From Streptomyces bambusae (GTDB lineage Bacteria; Actinomycetota; Actinomycetes; Streptomycetales; Streptomycetaceae), in contig NZ_JAJAUZ010000001.1 in the NCBI RefSeq assembly GCF_020532645.1, positions 62,001 through 126,000 of the forward strand: DNA of 64,000 nt, in the 5' to 3' direction. The notes beneath the pieces were generated by a model that saw only the letters and a program-made list of their open reading frames with translations, searched no databases and had not been told where the DNA came from. The position numbers and the translations under genes are program-made. Numbering within the stretch: position 1 is the first letter of the stretch; each line of letters starts with the position of its first letter. Positions 44,504 through 58,141 of the stretch are shown here, one piece after another.

Positions 44504-45634
44504 GTGAAGATCCGGGTGGAGCGCGACGTACTCGCGGAGGCGGTGGCGTGGGCGGCCCGTAGCCTTCCGGCCCGGCCGCCGGTGCCCGTTCTCGCAGGCC
44601 TTCTCCTGAAGGCAGAGGAGGGCTCCCTGAGCCTCTCCGGCTTCGACTACGAGGTCTCGGCCCGCGTCTCCGTCGACGCCGACGTCGAGGAGGACGGCAC
44701 CGTCCTCGTCTCCGGCCGTCTCCTCGCCGACATCTGCCGTGCCCTCCCCAACCGGCCCGTCGAGATTTCCACAGACGGTGTACGGGCGACCGTCGTCTGC
44801 GGCTCCTCCCGGTTCACCCTCCACACCCTGCCGGTGGAGGAGTACCCGGCGCTGCCCCAGATGCCCGGCGCCACCGGCACGGTCCCCGGCGAGGTCTTCG
44901 CCTCCGCGGCCGCCCAGGTCGCCATCGCCGCCGGCCGCGACGACACGCTCCCCGTCCTCACCGGCGTGCGCATCGAGATCGAGGGTGACCGCGTCACCCT
45001 CGCCTCCACCGACCGCTACCGCTTCGCCGTCCGCGAGTTCCTGTGGAAGCCGGAGAACCCGGACGCGTCCGCCGTCGCCCTGGTGCCCGCCAAGACGCTG
45101 CTCGACACCGCCAAGTCCCTGACCAGCGGTGACACCGTCACTCTGGCGCTGTCGGGCTCCGGTGCGGGCGAAGGCCTCATCGGCTTCGAGGGCGCCGGCC
45201 GCCGCACCACCACCCGGCTGCTGGAGGGCGACCTCCCCAAGTACCGGACGCTGTTCCCGACCGAGTTCAACTCCGTCGCCGTCATCGAGACCGCCCCGTT
45301 CGTCGAGGCCGTCAAGCGCGTGGCCCTCGTCGCCGAGCGGAACACCCCGGTGCGCCTCAGCTTCGAGCAGGGCGTCCTCATCCTGGAGGCCGGTTCCAGC
45401 GACGATGCACAGGCTGTGGAACGTGTGGACGCCAAGCTGGACGGCGACGACATCTCGATCGCCTTCAACCCGACCTTCCTGCTCGACGGCCTGAGCGCCA
45501 TCGACTCCCCGGTCGCCCAGCTCTCCTTCACCACCTCGACCAAGCCGGCCCTGCTCAGCGGCCGTCCCGCCGTCGACGCCGAGGCGGACGAGGCGTACAA
45601 GTACCTGATCATGCCGGTGCGGCTGTCCGGCTGA
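44504..45634 (+). CDS. dnaN: DNA polymerase III sliding clamp (beta subunit)
   Basis: 376 residues, normal. Three clamp domains: VKIRVERDVLAEAVAWAARSLPARPPVPVLAGLLL, then the middle with LPVEEYPALPQMP and LPVLTGVRIEIEGD, and the C-terminal KYLIMPVRLSG that lines the partner-binding pocket. GTG 44504 has an AGGAGG site 8-13 bases upstream; the open frame runs back to 44336 inside the origin region, which is not coding. Confidence 0.98.
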   Translation: MKIRVERDVLAEAVAWAARSLPARPPVPVLAGLLLKAEEGSLSLSGFDYEVSARVSVDADVEEDGTVLVSGRLLADICRALPNRPVEISTDGVRATVVCGSSRFTLHTLPVEEYPALPQMPGATGTVPGEVFASAAAQVAIAAGRDDTLPVLTGVRIEIEGDRVTLASTDRYRFAVREFLWKPENPDASAVALVPAKTLLDTAKSLTSGDTVTLALSGSGAGEGLIGFEGAGRRTTTRLLEGDLPKYRTLFPTEFNSVAVIETAPFVEAVKRVALVAERNTPVRLSFEQGVLILEAGSSDDAQAVERVDAKLDGDDISIAFNPTFLLDGLSAIDSPVAQLSFTTSTKPALLSGRPAVDAEADEAYKYLIMPVRLSG

Positions 45635-45697
45635 CCCGCCCGGCCGGATGCCGGTGCGGCTGTCCGGCCCGCTGACGGCCGGACGTTCTCGCAGCTC

Positions 45698-45730
45698 AGG
45701 CCCGGTCCCGCGACGCGCGGGGCCGGGCCT
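45698..45730 (+). terminator. Terminator after dnaN
   Basis: 15-bp stem aggcccggtcccgcg / cgcggggccgggcct with one G-T pair and a 3-base loop. Confidence 0.8.
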
Positions 45731-45837
45731 TGCGACTCCTGTGCAGGCCGGCACCCGCGGCCCGGCGTAGGCTCGGAGCCGGGAGAAGGCCCGGGAATCC
45801 CCGGGCTTGACGGCCTCAACGCTTAAGGAACCACCTG

Positions 45838-46713
45838 ATGGAGCTCGGTCTCGTCGGTCTCGGCAAGATGGGCGGCAACATGCGCGAGCGCATCCGCCGC
45901 GCAGGCCACACCGTCATCGGATACGACCGCAACCCTGACCTCGCTGATGTCCACAGCCTGCAGGAGCTTGTGGACGGACTGCAAGGTCCGCGCGTGGTGT
46001 GGGTGATGGTCCCGGCAGGGGCGGCCACCCAGTCAACGATCGACGAGCTGGCCCAGCTGCTCTCCCCCGGCGACATCGTCGTGGACGGCGGGAACTCCCG
46101 CTGGACCGACGACGAGAAGCACGCCGAAGAGCTCGCCGCCAAGGGCATCGGCTTCGTCGACTGCGGCGTCTCCGGCGGTGTCTGGGGCCTGGAGAACGGC
46201 TACGCGCTGATGTACGGCGGCGACAAGGAGCACGTCGCGGCCGTCCAGCCGATCTTCGACGCGCTCAAGCCGGCCGGTGACTTCGGCGCGGTGCACGCCG
46301 GCAAGGTCGGCGCGGGCCACTTCGCGAAGATGGTCCACAACGGCATCGAGTACGCCATGATGCAGGCCTACGCCGAGGGCTGGGAGCTGCTGGAGAAGGT
46401 GGACTCCGTCACCGACGTCCGCGAGGTGTTCCGGTCCTGGCAGGAGGGCACGGTCATCCGTTCCTGGCTGCTGGACCTCGCCGTCAACGCGCTGGACGAG
46501 GACGAGCACCTGGAGCAGCTGAAGGGCTTCGCGCAGGACTCCGGCGAGGGCCGCTGGACGGTCGAGGCCGCGATCGACAACGCGGTGCCGCTGCCGGCGA
46601 TCACCGCGTCGCTGTTCGCGCGCTTCGCGTCGCGCCAGGACGACTCCCCGCAGATGAAGATGATCGCCGCGCTCCGCAACCAGTTCGGCGGCCACGCGGT
46701 CGAGAAGAAGTAA
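45838..46713 (+). CDS. gnd: 6-phosphogluconate dehydrogenase, decarboxylating (short form)
   Basis: 291 residues, the short type of this family. Coenzyme loop [16 protein letters not shown] and the second-strand end YDRNP; an acidic residue at this place suggests NAD rather than NADP preference (inference). Substrate motifs: [34 protein letters not shown], and [18 protein letters not shown] with the catalytic Lys. It makes ribulose-5-phosphate. This gene sits between dnaN and recF in Streptomyces generally. ATG 45838 with AAGGA. Confidence 0.94.
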   Translation: MELGLVGLGKMGGNMRERIRRAGHTVIGYDRNPDLADVHSLQELVDGLQGPRVVWVMVPAGAATQSTIDELAQLLSPGDIVVDGGNSRWTDDEKHAEELAAKGIGFVDCGVSGGVWGLENGYALMYGGDKEHVAAVQPIFDALKPAGDFGAVHAGKVGAGHFAKMVHNGIEYAMMQAYAEGWELLEKVDSVTDVREVFRSWQEGTVIRSWLLDLAVNALDEDEHLEQLKGFAQDSGEGRWTVEAAIDNAVPLPAITASLFARFASRQDDSPQMKMIAALRNQFGGHAVEKK

Positions 46714-46748
46714 CGACACACCTGCAGCCGGGGGAGGTCGGCGCAACC

Positions 46749-47885
46749 ATGCACGTTTCGCATCTGTCGCTGGCCGACTTCCGCTCGTACGCCCGGGCCG
46801 AGGTTCCGCTCGACCCGGGCGTCACGGCTTTCGTGGGCCCCAACGGGCAGGGGAAGACGAACCTCGTCGAGGCCGTCGGCTATCTGGCGACGCTCGGCAG
46901 CCACCGGGTGTCGTCGGACGCCCCGCTGGTGCGGATGGGGGCCGACCGGGCCGTCATCCGGGCCGCGGTCACCCAGGGCGAGCGCCGTCAGCTGGTCGAG
47001 CTGGAGCTCAACCCCGGCCGCGCGAACCGGGCCCGTATCAACAGGTCCTCGCAGGTCAGGCCGCGGGACGTGCTGGGGATCGTGCGGACGGTGCTGTTCG
47101 CGCCGGAGGACTTGGCGCTGGTCAAGGGCGACCCCGGGGAGCGGCGGAAGTTCCTCGACGAGCTGATCACGGCGCGGTCGCCGCGGATGGCGGGCGTGCG
47201 GTCCGACTACGAGCGGGTGCTCAAACAGCGGAACACGCTGCTGAAGTCGGCGGCGATGGCGCGCCGGCACGGCGGCCGGTCGATGGACCTGTCGACGCTC
47301 GACGTGTGGGACCAGCACCTGGCGCGGGCCGGTGCGGAGCTGCTGGCGCAGCGGCTGGACCTGATCGCGACGCTGCAGCCGCTGGCCGACAAGGCGTACG
47401 AGCAGCTGGCGCCGGGCGGGGGCCCGCTGGCGCTGGCGTACCGCAGTTCGGTGGGCGAGGCGGTGGACGCAGCTGTCCACAGCAGCCGCGAAGAGCTGTG
47501 CACAGCGCTGCTCGGTGCGCTGGCCGAGGCCCGCAAGCAGGAGATCGAGCGGGGGGTGACACTGGTCGGTCCGCACCGGGACGAGCTGCTGCTGCGGCTG
47601 GGCGACCTGCCCGCGAAGGGGTACGCGAGCCACGGCGAGTCGTGGTCGTACGCGCTGGCGCTGCGGCTGGCGTCGTACGACCTGCTGCGGGCCGAGGGCA
47701 GCGAGCCGGTGCTGGTGCTGGACGACGTGTTCGCCGAGCTGGACGCGCGGCGGCGGGAGCGGCTGGCGGAGCTGGTGGCCCCGGCTGAGCAGGTGCTGGT
47801 GACGGCGGCTGTGGACGACGACGTTCCGGACGTTCTGACGGGCGTCCGGTACGGGGTTTCGGGTGGTGAGGTGACCCGGCTGTGA
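46749..47885 (+). CDS. recF: Recombination protein RecF
   Basis: 378 residues. SMC-like ATPase: [14 protein letters not shown] start, Walker [15 protein letters not shown], signature [14 protein letters not shown], Walker [18 protein letters not shown]. Helps load RecA at gaps. Stop overlaps the next gene by four bases (GTGA). Confidence 0.97.
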   Translation: MHVSHLSLADFRSYARAEVPLDPGVTAFVGPNGQGKTNLVEAVGYLATLGSHRVSSDAPLVRMGADRAVIRAAVTQGERRQLVELELNPGRANRARINRSSQVRPRDVLGIVRTVLFAPEDLALVKGDPGERRKFLDELITARSPRMAGVRSDYERVLKQRNTLLKSAAMARRHGGRSMDLSTLDVWDQHLARAGAELLAQRLDLIATLQPLADKAYEQLAPGGGPLALAYRSSVGEAVDAAVHSSREELCTALLGALAEARKQEIERGVTLVGPHRDELLLRLGDLPAKGYASHGESWSYALALRLASYDLLRAEGSEPVLVLDDVFAELDARRRERLAELVAPAEQVLVTAAVDDDVPDVLTGVRYGVSGGEVTRL

Positions 47886-48427
47886 GCGAGCAGGAAGAAG
47901 GTTCCGGGGCGGGGCGGGTGCCCGAGCTGTCGGGAGTCGACCTGGCCCGGCAGGCGCTGGCGGCTGCGAAGGAGGCGGCGCGGGCGCGGGGTGCGGTGGC
48001 CGGCGACCGCAGCCGGGCGCGGCAGGGCGGGCTGCGGTCGGGTGCGCGGGCGGACGGCCGGGACCCGATGCGGCTGGGTGCCGCGCTGGAGCGGATGCGG
48101 ACCGAGCACGGCTGGGAGCAGCCGATGGCGGTGGCGGGCGTGATGCAGCGCTGGGACGAGATCGTGGGTCCTGACGTGGCGGCGCACTGCCGGCCGGAGT
48201 CGTACGACGCGGATCCGGAGAAGCGCGAGCTGACGGTGCGGTGTGACTCGTCGGCGTGGATGGTGCAGCTCAGGCACCTGACTCCGCAGCTGATCGCCCG
48301 GCTGAACGGGCAGCTCGGGCAGGGAACCGTGCGGTTCATCAAGGTGCTGCCGCCGGGTGGTGCCCCGCGTCGGTACGGCCCGCTGCGGGCGCCGGGATCG
48401 ACGGGACCCGGGGATACGTACGGGTGA
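47882..48427 (+). CDS. dciA: DciA/DUF721 helicase-loading factor
   Basis: 181 residues. The DUF721 domain occupies the C-terminal half ([19 protein letters not shown], then [26 protein letters not shown]). The N-terminal half is basic and disordered. DciA is the ancestral loader or operator of the replicative helicase in bacteria without DnaC/DnaI, so it probably acts on the DnaB encoded at 7913-9400. GTG start coupled to recF. Confidence 0.92.
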   Translation: MSEQEEGSGAGRVPELSGVDLARQALAAAKEAARARGAVAGDRSRARQGGLRSGARADGRDPMRLGAALERMRTEHGWEQPMAVAGVMQRWDEIVGPDVAAHCRPESYDADPEKRELTVRCDSSAWMVQLRHLTPQLIARLNGQLGQGTVRFIKVLPPGGAPRRYGPLRAPGSTGPGDTYG

Positions 48428-50823
<2,396 letters not shown>

Positions 50824-50863
50824 GTCGGTCTCAGCTGACCGCCTGAAAGGACTGAAGCCGGCC

Positions 50864-53464
<2,601 letters not shown>

Positions 53465-53467
53465 ATC

Positions 53468-54073
53468 GTGAGTGGAGCCACGGGCGCCGGATCGGCCACG
53501 TCCGGAGCGAACGGTGCCCGTGGCCCTGCCGCGGACTCCAAGGGGGGAACCGTGACGGATCCGCGGGCGCCGCAGCCCCAGTCGTCGTCCCAGGCGCAGC
53601 AGCCGTACCACCCGCCGCAGGCATACGCGGCCCCGGGCAGCGGCCCGGCGGCGGCGCGCGGCGGGGACCGGGCGCGGGTGGCCGCGTCCCGGACGCAGCC
53701 GCGGACCCGGAAGGCGCGGCTGCGGGTGGCCAAGGCCGACCCGTGGTCGGTGATGAAGGTCAGCTTCCTGCTGTCCATCGCGCTGGGCGTGTGCACGATC
53801 GTGGCGTCGGTGGTGCTGTGGATGGTCATGGACGCGATGGGCGTCTTCTCGACCGTCGGCGGCACCATCAGCGAGGCCACCGGCTCCAACGAGAGCAACG
53901 GCTTCGATCTGCAGTCGTTCCTTTCGCTGCCGCGGGTCATCATCTTCACCTCGGTGATCGCCGTGATCGACGTGGTGCTGGCGACGGCCCTCGCGACCCT
54001 CGGGGCGTTCATCTACAACCTGTCCGCGGGCTTCGTGGGCGGCGTGGAGCTGACGCTCGCCGAGGACGAGTAG
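53468..54073 (+). CDS. DUF3566 transmembrane protein
   Basis: 201 residues. A Pro/Gln/Ala-rich cytosolic half leads to the DUF3566 region: RKARLRVAKADPWSVMKVSFLLSIALGV, first span VSFLLSIALGVCTIVASVVLWMV, an outside loop, and second span RVIIFTSVIAVIDVVLATALATLGAFIYNLSAGFVGG. GTG 53468, with GAGGAG overlapping the gyrA end. Conserved immediately after gyrA in actinobacteria; function unknown. Confidence 0.92.
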   Translation: MSGATGAGSATSGANGARGPAADSKGGTVTDPRAPQPQSSSQAQQPYHPPQAYAAPGSGPAAARGGDRARVAASRTQPRTRKARLRVAKADPWSVMKVSFLLSIALGVCTIVASVVLWMVMDAMGVFSTVGGTISEATGSNESNGFDLQSFLSLPRVIIFTSVIAVIDVVLATALATLGAFIYNLSAGFVGGVELTLAEDE

Positions 54074-54089
54074 GGGCTCCTGAGCCCCT
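54072..54089 (+). terminator. Weak hairpin after the gyrase operon
   Basis: 8-bp stem aggggctc / gagcccct with a 2-base spacer that overlaps the DUF3566 stop codon. Short, so only a possible terminator. Confidence 0.35.
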
Positions 54090-54155
54090 GTGACCTGCGA
54101 TTTGGGAACTCCCGGGTCTGTGCGCTAACCTTCAGGAGTCAGCGCGCAGCGCGGA

Positions 54156-54229
54156 GGGGCTATAGCTCAGTTGGTTAGAGCGCATCCCTGATAAGGATGA
54201 GGCCACAGGTTCAAATCCTGTTAGCCCCA
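54156..54229 (+). tRNA. tRNA-Ile (GAT anticodon)
   Basis: 74-nt cloverleaf: acceptor GGGGCTA / TAGCCCC, D arm GCTC...GAGC, anticodon stem CATCC / GGATG around CTGATAA, T arm ACAGG-TTCAAAT-CCTGT, discriminator A. CCA is not encoded. Position after gyrA is typical of actinobacteria. Confidence 0.97.
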
Positions 54230-54232
54230 CAG

Positions 54233-54277
54233 AACGGCAACGGCCCGGCGGAGATTCTCCGCCGGGCCGTTGCCGTT
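54233..54277 (+). terminator. Terminator after tRNA-Ile
   Basis: Two perfect 22-bp complementary arms (54233-54254 and 54256-54277) with a single base between them, starting 3 bp after the tRNA. Confidence 0.85.
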
Positions 54278-54376
54278 GCGGCATCCGGGTCGTTCCCAGG
54301 TAACCAATCGATATCGGTCGGTGTGTATAGTCGGGCGCCAGAAGTCCCCTACGTCAACGAAAGACGAGGTCGCGCG

Positions 54377-54511
54377 GTGAAGAAGCTGCTCCTGGTCGCA
54401 CTGGCCGCCATCGGCGGGCTCCTCGTGTACCGCCAGATCCAGGCGGACCGCGCCGAGCAGGACCTTTGGACGGAGGCCACCGACTCCGTGCCGTCCGGTT
54501 CCGGTGTGTGA
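54377..54511 (+). CDS. DLW-39 family small membrane protein
   Basis: 44 residues: MKKLLLVALAAIGGLLVYRQIQ, a single membrane helix, then ADRAEQDLWTEATD with the Asp-Leu-Trp that names the family. Conserved in this place in Streptomyces; function unknown. GTG 54377 with ACGAGG upstream. Followed by a hairpin at 54533. Confidence 0.88.
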   Translation: MKKLLLVALAAIGGLLVYRQIQADRAEQDLWTEATDSVPSGSGV

Positions 54512-54532
54512 GACCCCAGGCTGAGTTCATGA

Positions 54533-54560
54533 AGCCCCGGCTGCCGCTGCGGCCGGGGCT
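54533..54560 (+). terminator. Terminator after the DLW-39 gene
   Basis: 9-bp stem agccccggc / gccggggct with a 10-base loop, followed by tttgtgctgtt. Confidence 0.75.
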
Positions 54561-54634
54561 TTGTGCTGTTCTGGGGCAATAAGTTCTGGTTTGCAAAGTT
54601 TTGAGTTGCGCTGGCAAATTCGGGGTGGGGCGTG

Positions 54635-55930
54635 ATGGTTCGGATCCGTGCGGCGGCGGTCGTGACAGGCGCGGGACTCGTGCTGGGAACCGTGACTCCG
54701 GGGGCCGTGGCCGCCGACGGACCCGCCTACGTGACCGCGCCGGGCTCCCGGGCCGTCAGCGGGGCCGCCAGCACCGCCACCGCGCCCCTGCTGGAGCCCG
54801 GCAGCCACGAGGACGCCGTGGCGCCCGGTGAGCGCTTCTACCAGGTCACGCTGGACGCCCGGTCGAGCGTCTACGTCTCGGCGGTGGTCCGGCCCGCGCC
54901 CGGCGCCGAAGTGGCGTACGGGGACGGCATCGACGTGGTGCTGATGACCGCCGGCGGCGAGGAGTGCGGCAGTTCGGACCGTGGCACCTTCGGCTCGGAC
55001 CACGCCCGGCCGATCACCGACGTGGCCGTACGCCGCCTCCAGGAGGACGCGGACTGCCAACAGGCGGGCCCCTACTACGTGAAGCTCGTCCGGACCTCCG
55101 ACAAGGACTCCGACCAGGCGCCGTGGCCCGTGGAACTGACGGTCATGCGGGAACCGGGCCTCGGCACCGGCAGCGCCCCGCCGTCCGCCGCCCCCAGTAC
55201 CTGGCCCTCCGCCGAACCGGTGCGCCCGCCCGGCGTCGGCGAGGTCCGCGCGGGCGGCACCGGGTTCAACGACGCCCGGGCGCTGGAGACAGGGGTCTGG
55301 CGGGACGGGATGCACCCGGGGCAGACCCGCTTCTACCGGATCCCCGTCGAGTGGGGGCGCCAGCTGAGCGTCAGCGCCGAGCTGGCCAAGGCGCCGCGGA
55401 TGACCAAGGAGTACGGCTCCGCCGGCCGGGGGCTGTCCGTCAGCCTGTACAACCCGGCCCGTGCGCTCATGGACACCGAGACCGCCTCGTACGACGGCAA
55501 GCAGGCGATGGCGGCCTTCGGCAAGACGCCCCCGGTCGCGTACGACAACCGCTTCTCGAACGACGACTGGATGGAGCCGGCCGCGGTCGCGGGCTGGTAC
55601 TACCTCGCCGTGACCGTGGACCGCGAGGTCGGCGACTTCGTCGCGGACGCCGAGGAGCTGCCGCTGACCCTGCGGGTGAAGACCGAAGGGCAGCCGGCCG
55701 CAGAGCCCCCGTACCGGGAGGACGCCGTCGCCGCGGGCTTCGGGGTCTCGGCGGAAGACCGCAGTGCCGCGCGCGACGGGCTGACCGCAGTGGAGGCGCA
55801 GGACGCCGCCGATCGGCGCTCGCTCATGGGAACGGTGGCCGCCGGCGGCATCGGCACCGGCACCGTCCTCCTGCTCGGACTGGGCGCGTGGACGCTGCTG
55901 GCGCGGCGCGGGCGGGTCAGGACTGGCTGA
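54635..55930 (+). CDS. Secreted protein with C-terminal membrane anchor, unknown function
   Basis: 431 residues. Signal peptide MVRIRAAAVVTGAGLVLGTVTPGAVAA; two repeated beta-rich halves each have a jelly-roll-like signature of secreted sensor proteins (APGERFYQVTLDARSSVYVSAVV and HPGQTRFYRIPVEWGRQLSVSAEL), so it looks like an internal duplication. A span VAAGGIGTGTVLLLGLGAWTLLA then a basic tail holds it in the membrane. I do not recognise a named family. ATG 54635 or GTG 54632 starts. Its last 14 bases overlap the convergent kinase gene. Confidence 0.75.
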   Translation: MVRIRAAAVVTGAGLVLGTVTPGAVAADGPAYVTAPGSRAVSGAASTATAPLLEPGSHEDAVAPGERFYQVTLDARSSVYVSAVVRPAPGAEVAYGDGIDVVLMTAGGEECGSSDRGTFGSDHARPITDVAVRRLQEDADCQQAGPYYVKLVRTSDKDSDQAPWPVELTVMREPGLGTGSAPPSAAPSTWPSAEPVRPPGVGEVRAGGTGFNDARALETGVWRDGMHPGQTRFYRIPVEWGRQLSVSAELAKAPRMTKEYGSAGRGLSVSLYNPARALMDTETASYDGKQAMAAFGKTPPVAYDNRFSNDDWMEPAAVAGWYYLAVTVDREVGDFVADAEELPLTLRVKTEGQPAAEPPYREDAVAAGFGVSAEDRSAARDGLTAVEAQDAADRRSLMGTVAAGGIGTGTVLLLGLGAWTLLARRGRVRTG

Positions 55931-57269
55931 GGGCCCAGAAGCCGACGGCGAGGCATACCAGGGCCAGCAGCAGCACCGGGACGGTCACCTTCGCAGGGGG
56001 GCCGGGACGGGCCGTCGCCGGCTCCTGAGGGGCCACGGGGCCCGACGGAGGCGCGGGGGCCGTCCAGGGCTCGGGACGCTGCTGAGGGGCCGTGTACGGG
56101 CGGGTGGGCTCCGGCGGCGCCAGGTGGAAGCTGCCGGTCTCCGACACGGAGGGCTGCGGCGGCGCGGCTACGGGCGCCGGTGGCGTTGTTTCACGTGAAA
56201 CAGGGCCGAACGCGGTCCGGGTGGGCTCGCCGGGCGTGTACAGCGTGGGCGGGCCGTCCGGGGGCGGGGTGGCCGGGTGTCCGGGCCCGTACGTCGGGGG
56301 CGTCCCGGGGACCGGACCGGCTGCCTGGCCCGGCACCGGGAAGGACGCCGCCGTGGGATCGCCGGGCAGCGGGGCGCCGGCAGCAGGTGACTGCGGGCCT
56401 TCGGGGGCGAACCCGGCGGGCAGCGGGCCCAGTTGGTCGAAGACCTCGACCGGCTCCTCGTCCGCGGCGGGCGGCGGCAGCAGCTGTACGGCGTCCGCGA
56501 GCGCCTTGCGCGCTCCCGTGGCCGTACGGAACCGCTGGGCCGGGTCGGGCTGCAGGAGGCTCGCTATGACCTGCCAGAGCGGCTCCGGGACGCCCTGGGG
56601 GGCCGCCGGGGTGCCCTGCGTCAGGAACAGGTCCACCAGCGCCTGGGAGTCGGGCTTCCGGCCCTCCAGCAGGTAGAGGGCCACCAGGCCGGTCGCATAC
56701 AGGTCGGCCGGGAAGTCCGGCTCCGCACCCATGAGTTGCTCGGGCGCGAAATAGCCCGGCGTGCCCACCACGTAGTTGGTCTCGGTGAGCCGCGGCTCAC
56801 CCTTGCGCATCGAGATGCCGAAGTCGGACAGCCGCAGGTGCGGCCGCCCGGTTCCGGTGGCCTCCATCAGGATGTTGGCCGGCTTGATGTCCCGGTGCAC
56901 CACACCCTCGGCGTGCACCGCTGCCAGCCCGGACAGCAGCTGGTCCAGCAGCGCGCACACGAACCGGGGCGGCAGCGGCCCGTAATCGCCGATGACATGG
57001 GCGAGGGAGCCGCCGCTCACCAGGTCCATGGTGAACAGCACCTTGTCGTCGTCCGCCGCCCAGCTGGCCGGAGCCAGCACATGGGGGTGGTCGATGCGCA
57101 GGGCCTGTTCACGCACGAACCTCAACAGGGCGTGGGCGTCGCTCTGCTGGAGGACTTTTGCGGCGACGTACCGCCGGCGACGGTGATCCCAGGCCCGCCA
57201 GACGGCCCCGACACCACCCCGCCCGATCGGATCGATGAGCTCGTACCGACCGGCGAAGACCTCTCCCAT
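55917..57269 (-). CDS. Hanks-type Ser/Thr protein kinase, tail-anchored
   Basis: 450 residues. Kinase domain (about 8-265): Gly loop IGRGGVGAVWRA, ATP Lys in VAAKVL, catalytic loop VVHRDIKPANIL, Asp-Phe-Gly in LSDFGIS and GTPGYFAPEQLMG, all intact. A 150-residue Pro-rich cytosolic linker, which holds the VSRET peptide encoded by parS 16, leads to a final span VPVLLLALVCLAVGFWALSQS, with almost nothing outside. So it should sense an intracellular or membrane cue. ATG 57269. The HTH gene starts upstream, 27 bp from its stop, so they may be co-transcribed. Confidence 0.94.
   Translation of the reverse strand: MGEVFAGRYELIDPIGRGGVGAVWRAWDHRRRRYVAAKVLQQSDAHALLRFVREQALRIDHPHVLAPASWAADDDKVLFTMDLVSGGSLAHVIGDYGPLPPRFVCALLDQLLSGLAAVHAEGVVHRDIKPANILMEATGTGRPHLRLSDFGISMRKGEPRLTETNYVVGTPGYFAPEQLMGAEPDFPADLYATGLVALYLLEGRKPDSQALVDLFLTQGTPAAPQGVPEPLWQVIASLLQPDPAQRFRTATGARKALADAVQLLPPPAADEEPVEVFDQLGPLPAGFAPEGPQSPAAGAPLPGDPTAASFPVPGQAAGPVPGTPPTYGPGHPATPPPDGPPTLYTPGEPTRTAFGPVSRETTPPAPVAAPPQPSVSETGSFHLAPPEPTRPYTAPQQRPEPWTAPAPPSGPVAPQEPATARPGPPAKVTVPVLLLALVCLAVGFWALSQS
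56187..56202. other. parS site 16 (inside the kinase gene)
   Basis: Perfect tgtttcacgtgaaaca, read as VSRET in the disordered linker. The only parS that I found on the gyrase side of oriC in this window. Confidence 0.92.
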
Positions 57270-57296
57270 TGCGTTGCGCCCGCTCCCCGTCCGGTA

Positions 57297-57845
57297 TCAG
57301 CCCTGGTGCGCCTCGTAATGCGACACCGCGTCGGCGGTGCGCCCGGCGCCGTACACCCGGAGGAACTCTGCCAGTTCCGGGTGGGTCGGTGCGAGCGTGT
57401 CCGCCGCATCGATGATGTCCCCCGCCGCCGCGACCGAGCGGAGCAGCGACTGGATCTCGCGGACCACGCGCTTCACGGTGGGCGCACCGGAACTCGTCGT
57501 GGTCTGGCCGGTGTTGCTGAGCACCGAACCGCCCTGCGTCTTCTTGATCTCGTCCATGCGGTCCGTGGCCTCCGCCGCGCTGACACTGCCGTCCGCGACC
57601 TGGCTCGCCAGCTCCTGGAGGGCCTGGACGCGCTGGACGACCGCCGGATTGCCGATCTTGGCCCGCTGCCCGCTCATGAGTTGGGACAGCATGGGGGCCG
57701 ACAGGCCGAGCACGGCAGCGAGACGGGCCTGGTTCAAGCCGAGGTCATCTATGAGCCGGCGGAAGAGCGCGCCGAGGGGCTCCCCGTACCAACTGCGCTG
57801 AAGCTCTCTGGCTCTCGCCGTGGCCTCTTGCTGCACTGCGTCCAC
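57297..57845 (-). CDS. XRE-like helix-turn-helix DNA-binding protein
   Basis: 182 residues. The HTH is LGLNQARLAAVLGLSAPMLSQLMSGQRAKIGNPAVVQRV. The rest is helical, with SAAEATDRMDEIKKT and VKRVVREIQSLLRSVAAAGDI. GTG 57845 with AAGGGGA upstream. It lies just upstream of the kinase on the same strand, 27 bp apart, so it could be its substrate or regulator. Family name not known to me; conserved in Streptomyces. Confidence 0.82.
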   Translation of the reverse strand: MDAVQQEATARARELQRSWYGEPLGALFRRLIDDLGLNQARLAAVLGLSAPMLSQLMSGQRAKIGNPAVVQRVQALQELASQVADGSVSAAEATDRMDEIKKTQGGSVLSNTGQTTTSSGAPTVKRVVREIQSLLRSVAAAGDIIDAADTLAPTHPELAEFLRVYGAGRTADAVSHYEAHQG

Positions 57846-58002
57846 TACTACTCCCCTTCGCTGGTGCGAACCTCGCGAGCATCTTACGGAGAGTGGTCGC
57901 GGACCGGGAGCCCCTATCATTTTGCGGTATCCGGGGGGTAACCCGGTACTCTGGTCGCGGACGTGGCCCTGCGGTGATCCGCAACGGCCGCCTTCACTGC
58001 AC

Positions 58003-58075
58003 GGGGCCTTAGCTCAGTTGGTAGAGCGCTGTCTTTGCATGGCAGATGTCAGGGGTTCGACTCCCCTAGGCTCCA
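58003..58075 (+). tRNA. tRNA-Ala (TGC anticodon)
   Basis: 73-nt cloverleaf: acceptor GGGGCCT / AGGCTCC with one G-T pair, D arm GCTC..GAGC, anticodon loop TTTGCAT, T arm AGGGG-TTCGACT-CCCCT, discriminator A. CCA is not encoded. The pair Ile-GAT and Ala-TGC sits around the kinase locus. Confidence 0.97.
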
Positions 58076-58080
58076 CATGT

Positions 58081-58125
58081 AAACACCCCCTCTGACCTGC
58101 GGAAACGCGGTCAGAGGGGGTGTTT
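58081..58125. terminator. Terminator after tRNA-Ala
   Basis: 17-bp perfect stem aaacaccccctctgacc / ggtcagagggggtgttt, with an 11-base loop; A/T ends allow it to stop the tRNA transcript and the convergent DUF5324 gene. Confidence 0.88.
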
Positions 58126-58141
58126 GTGCGTTGCGGGGCGG

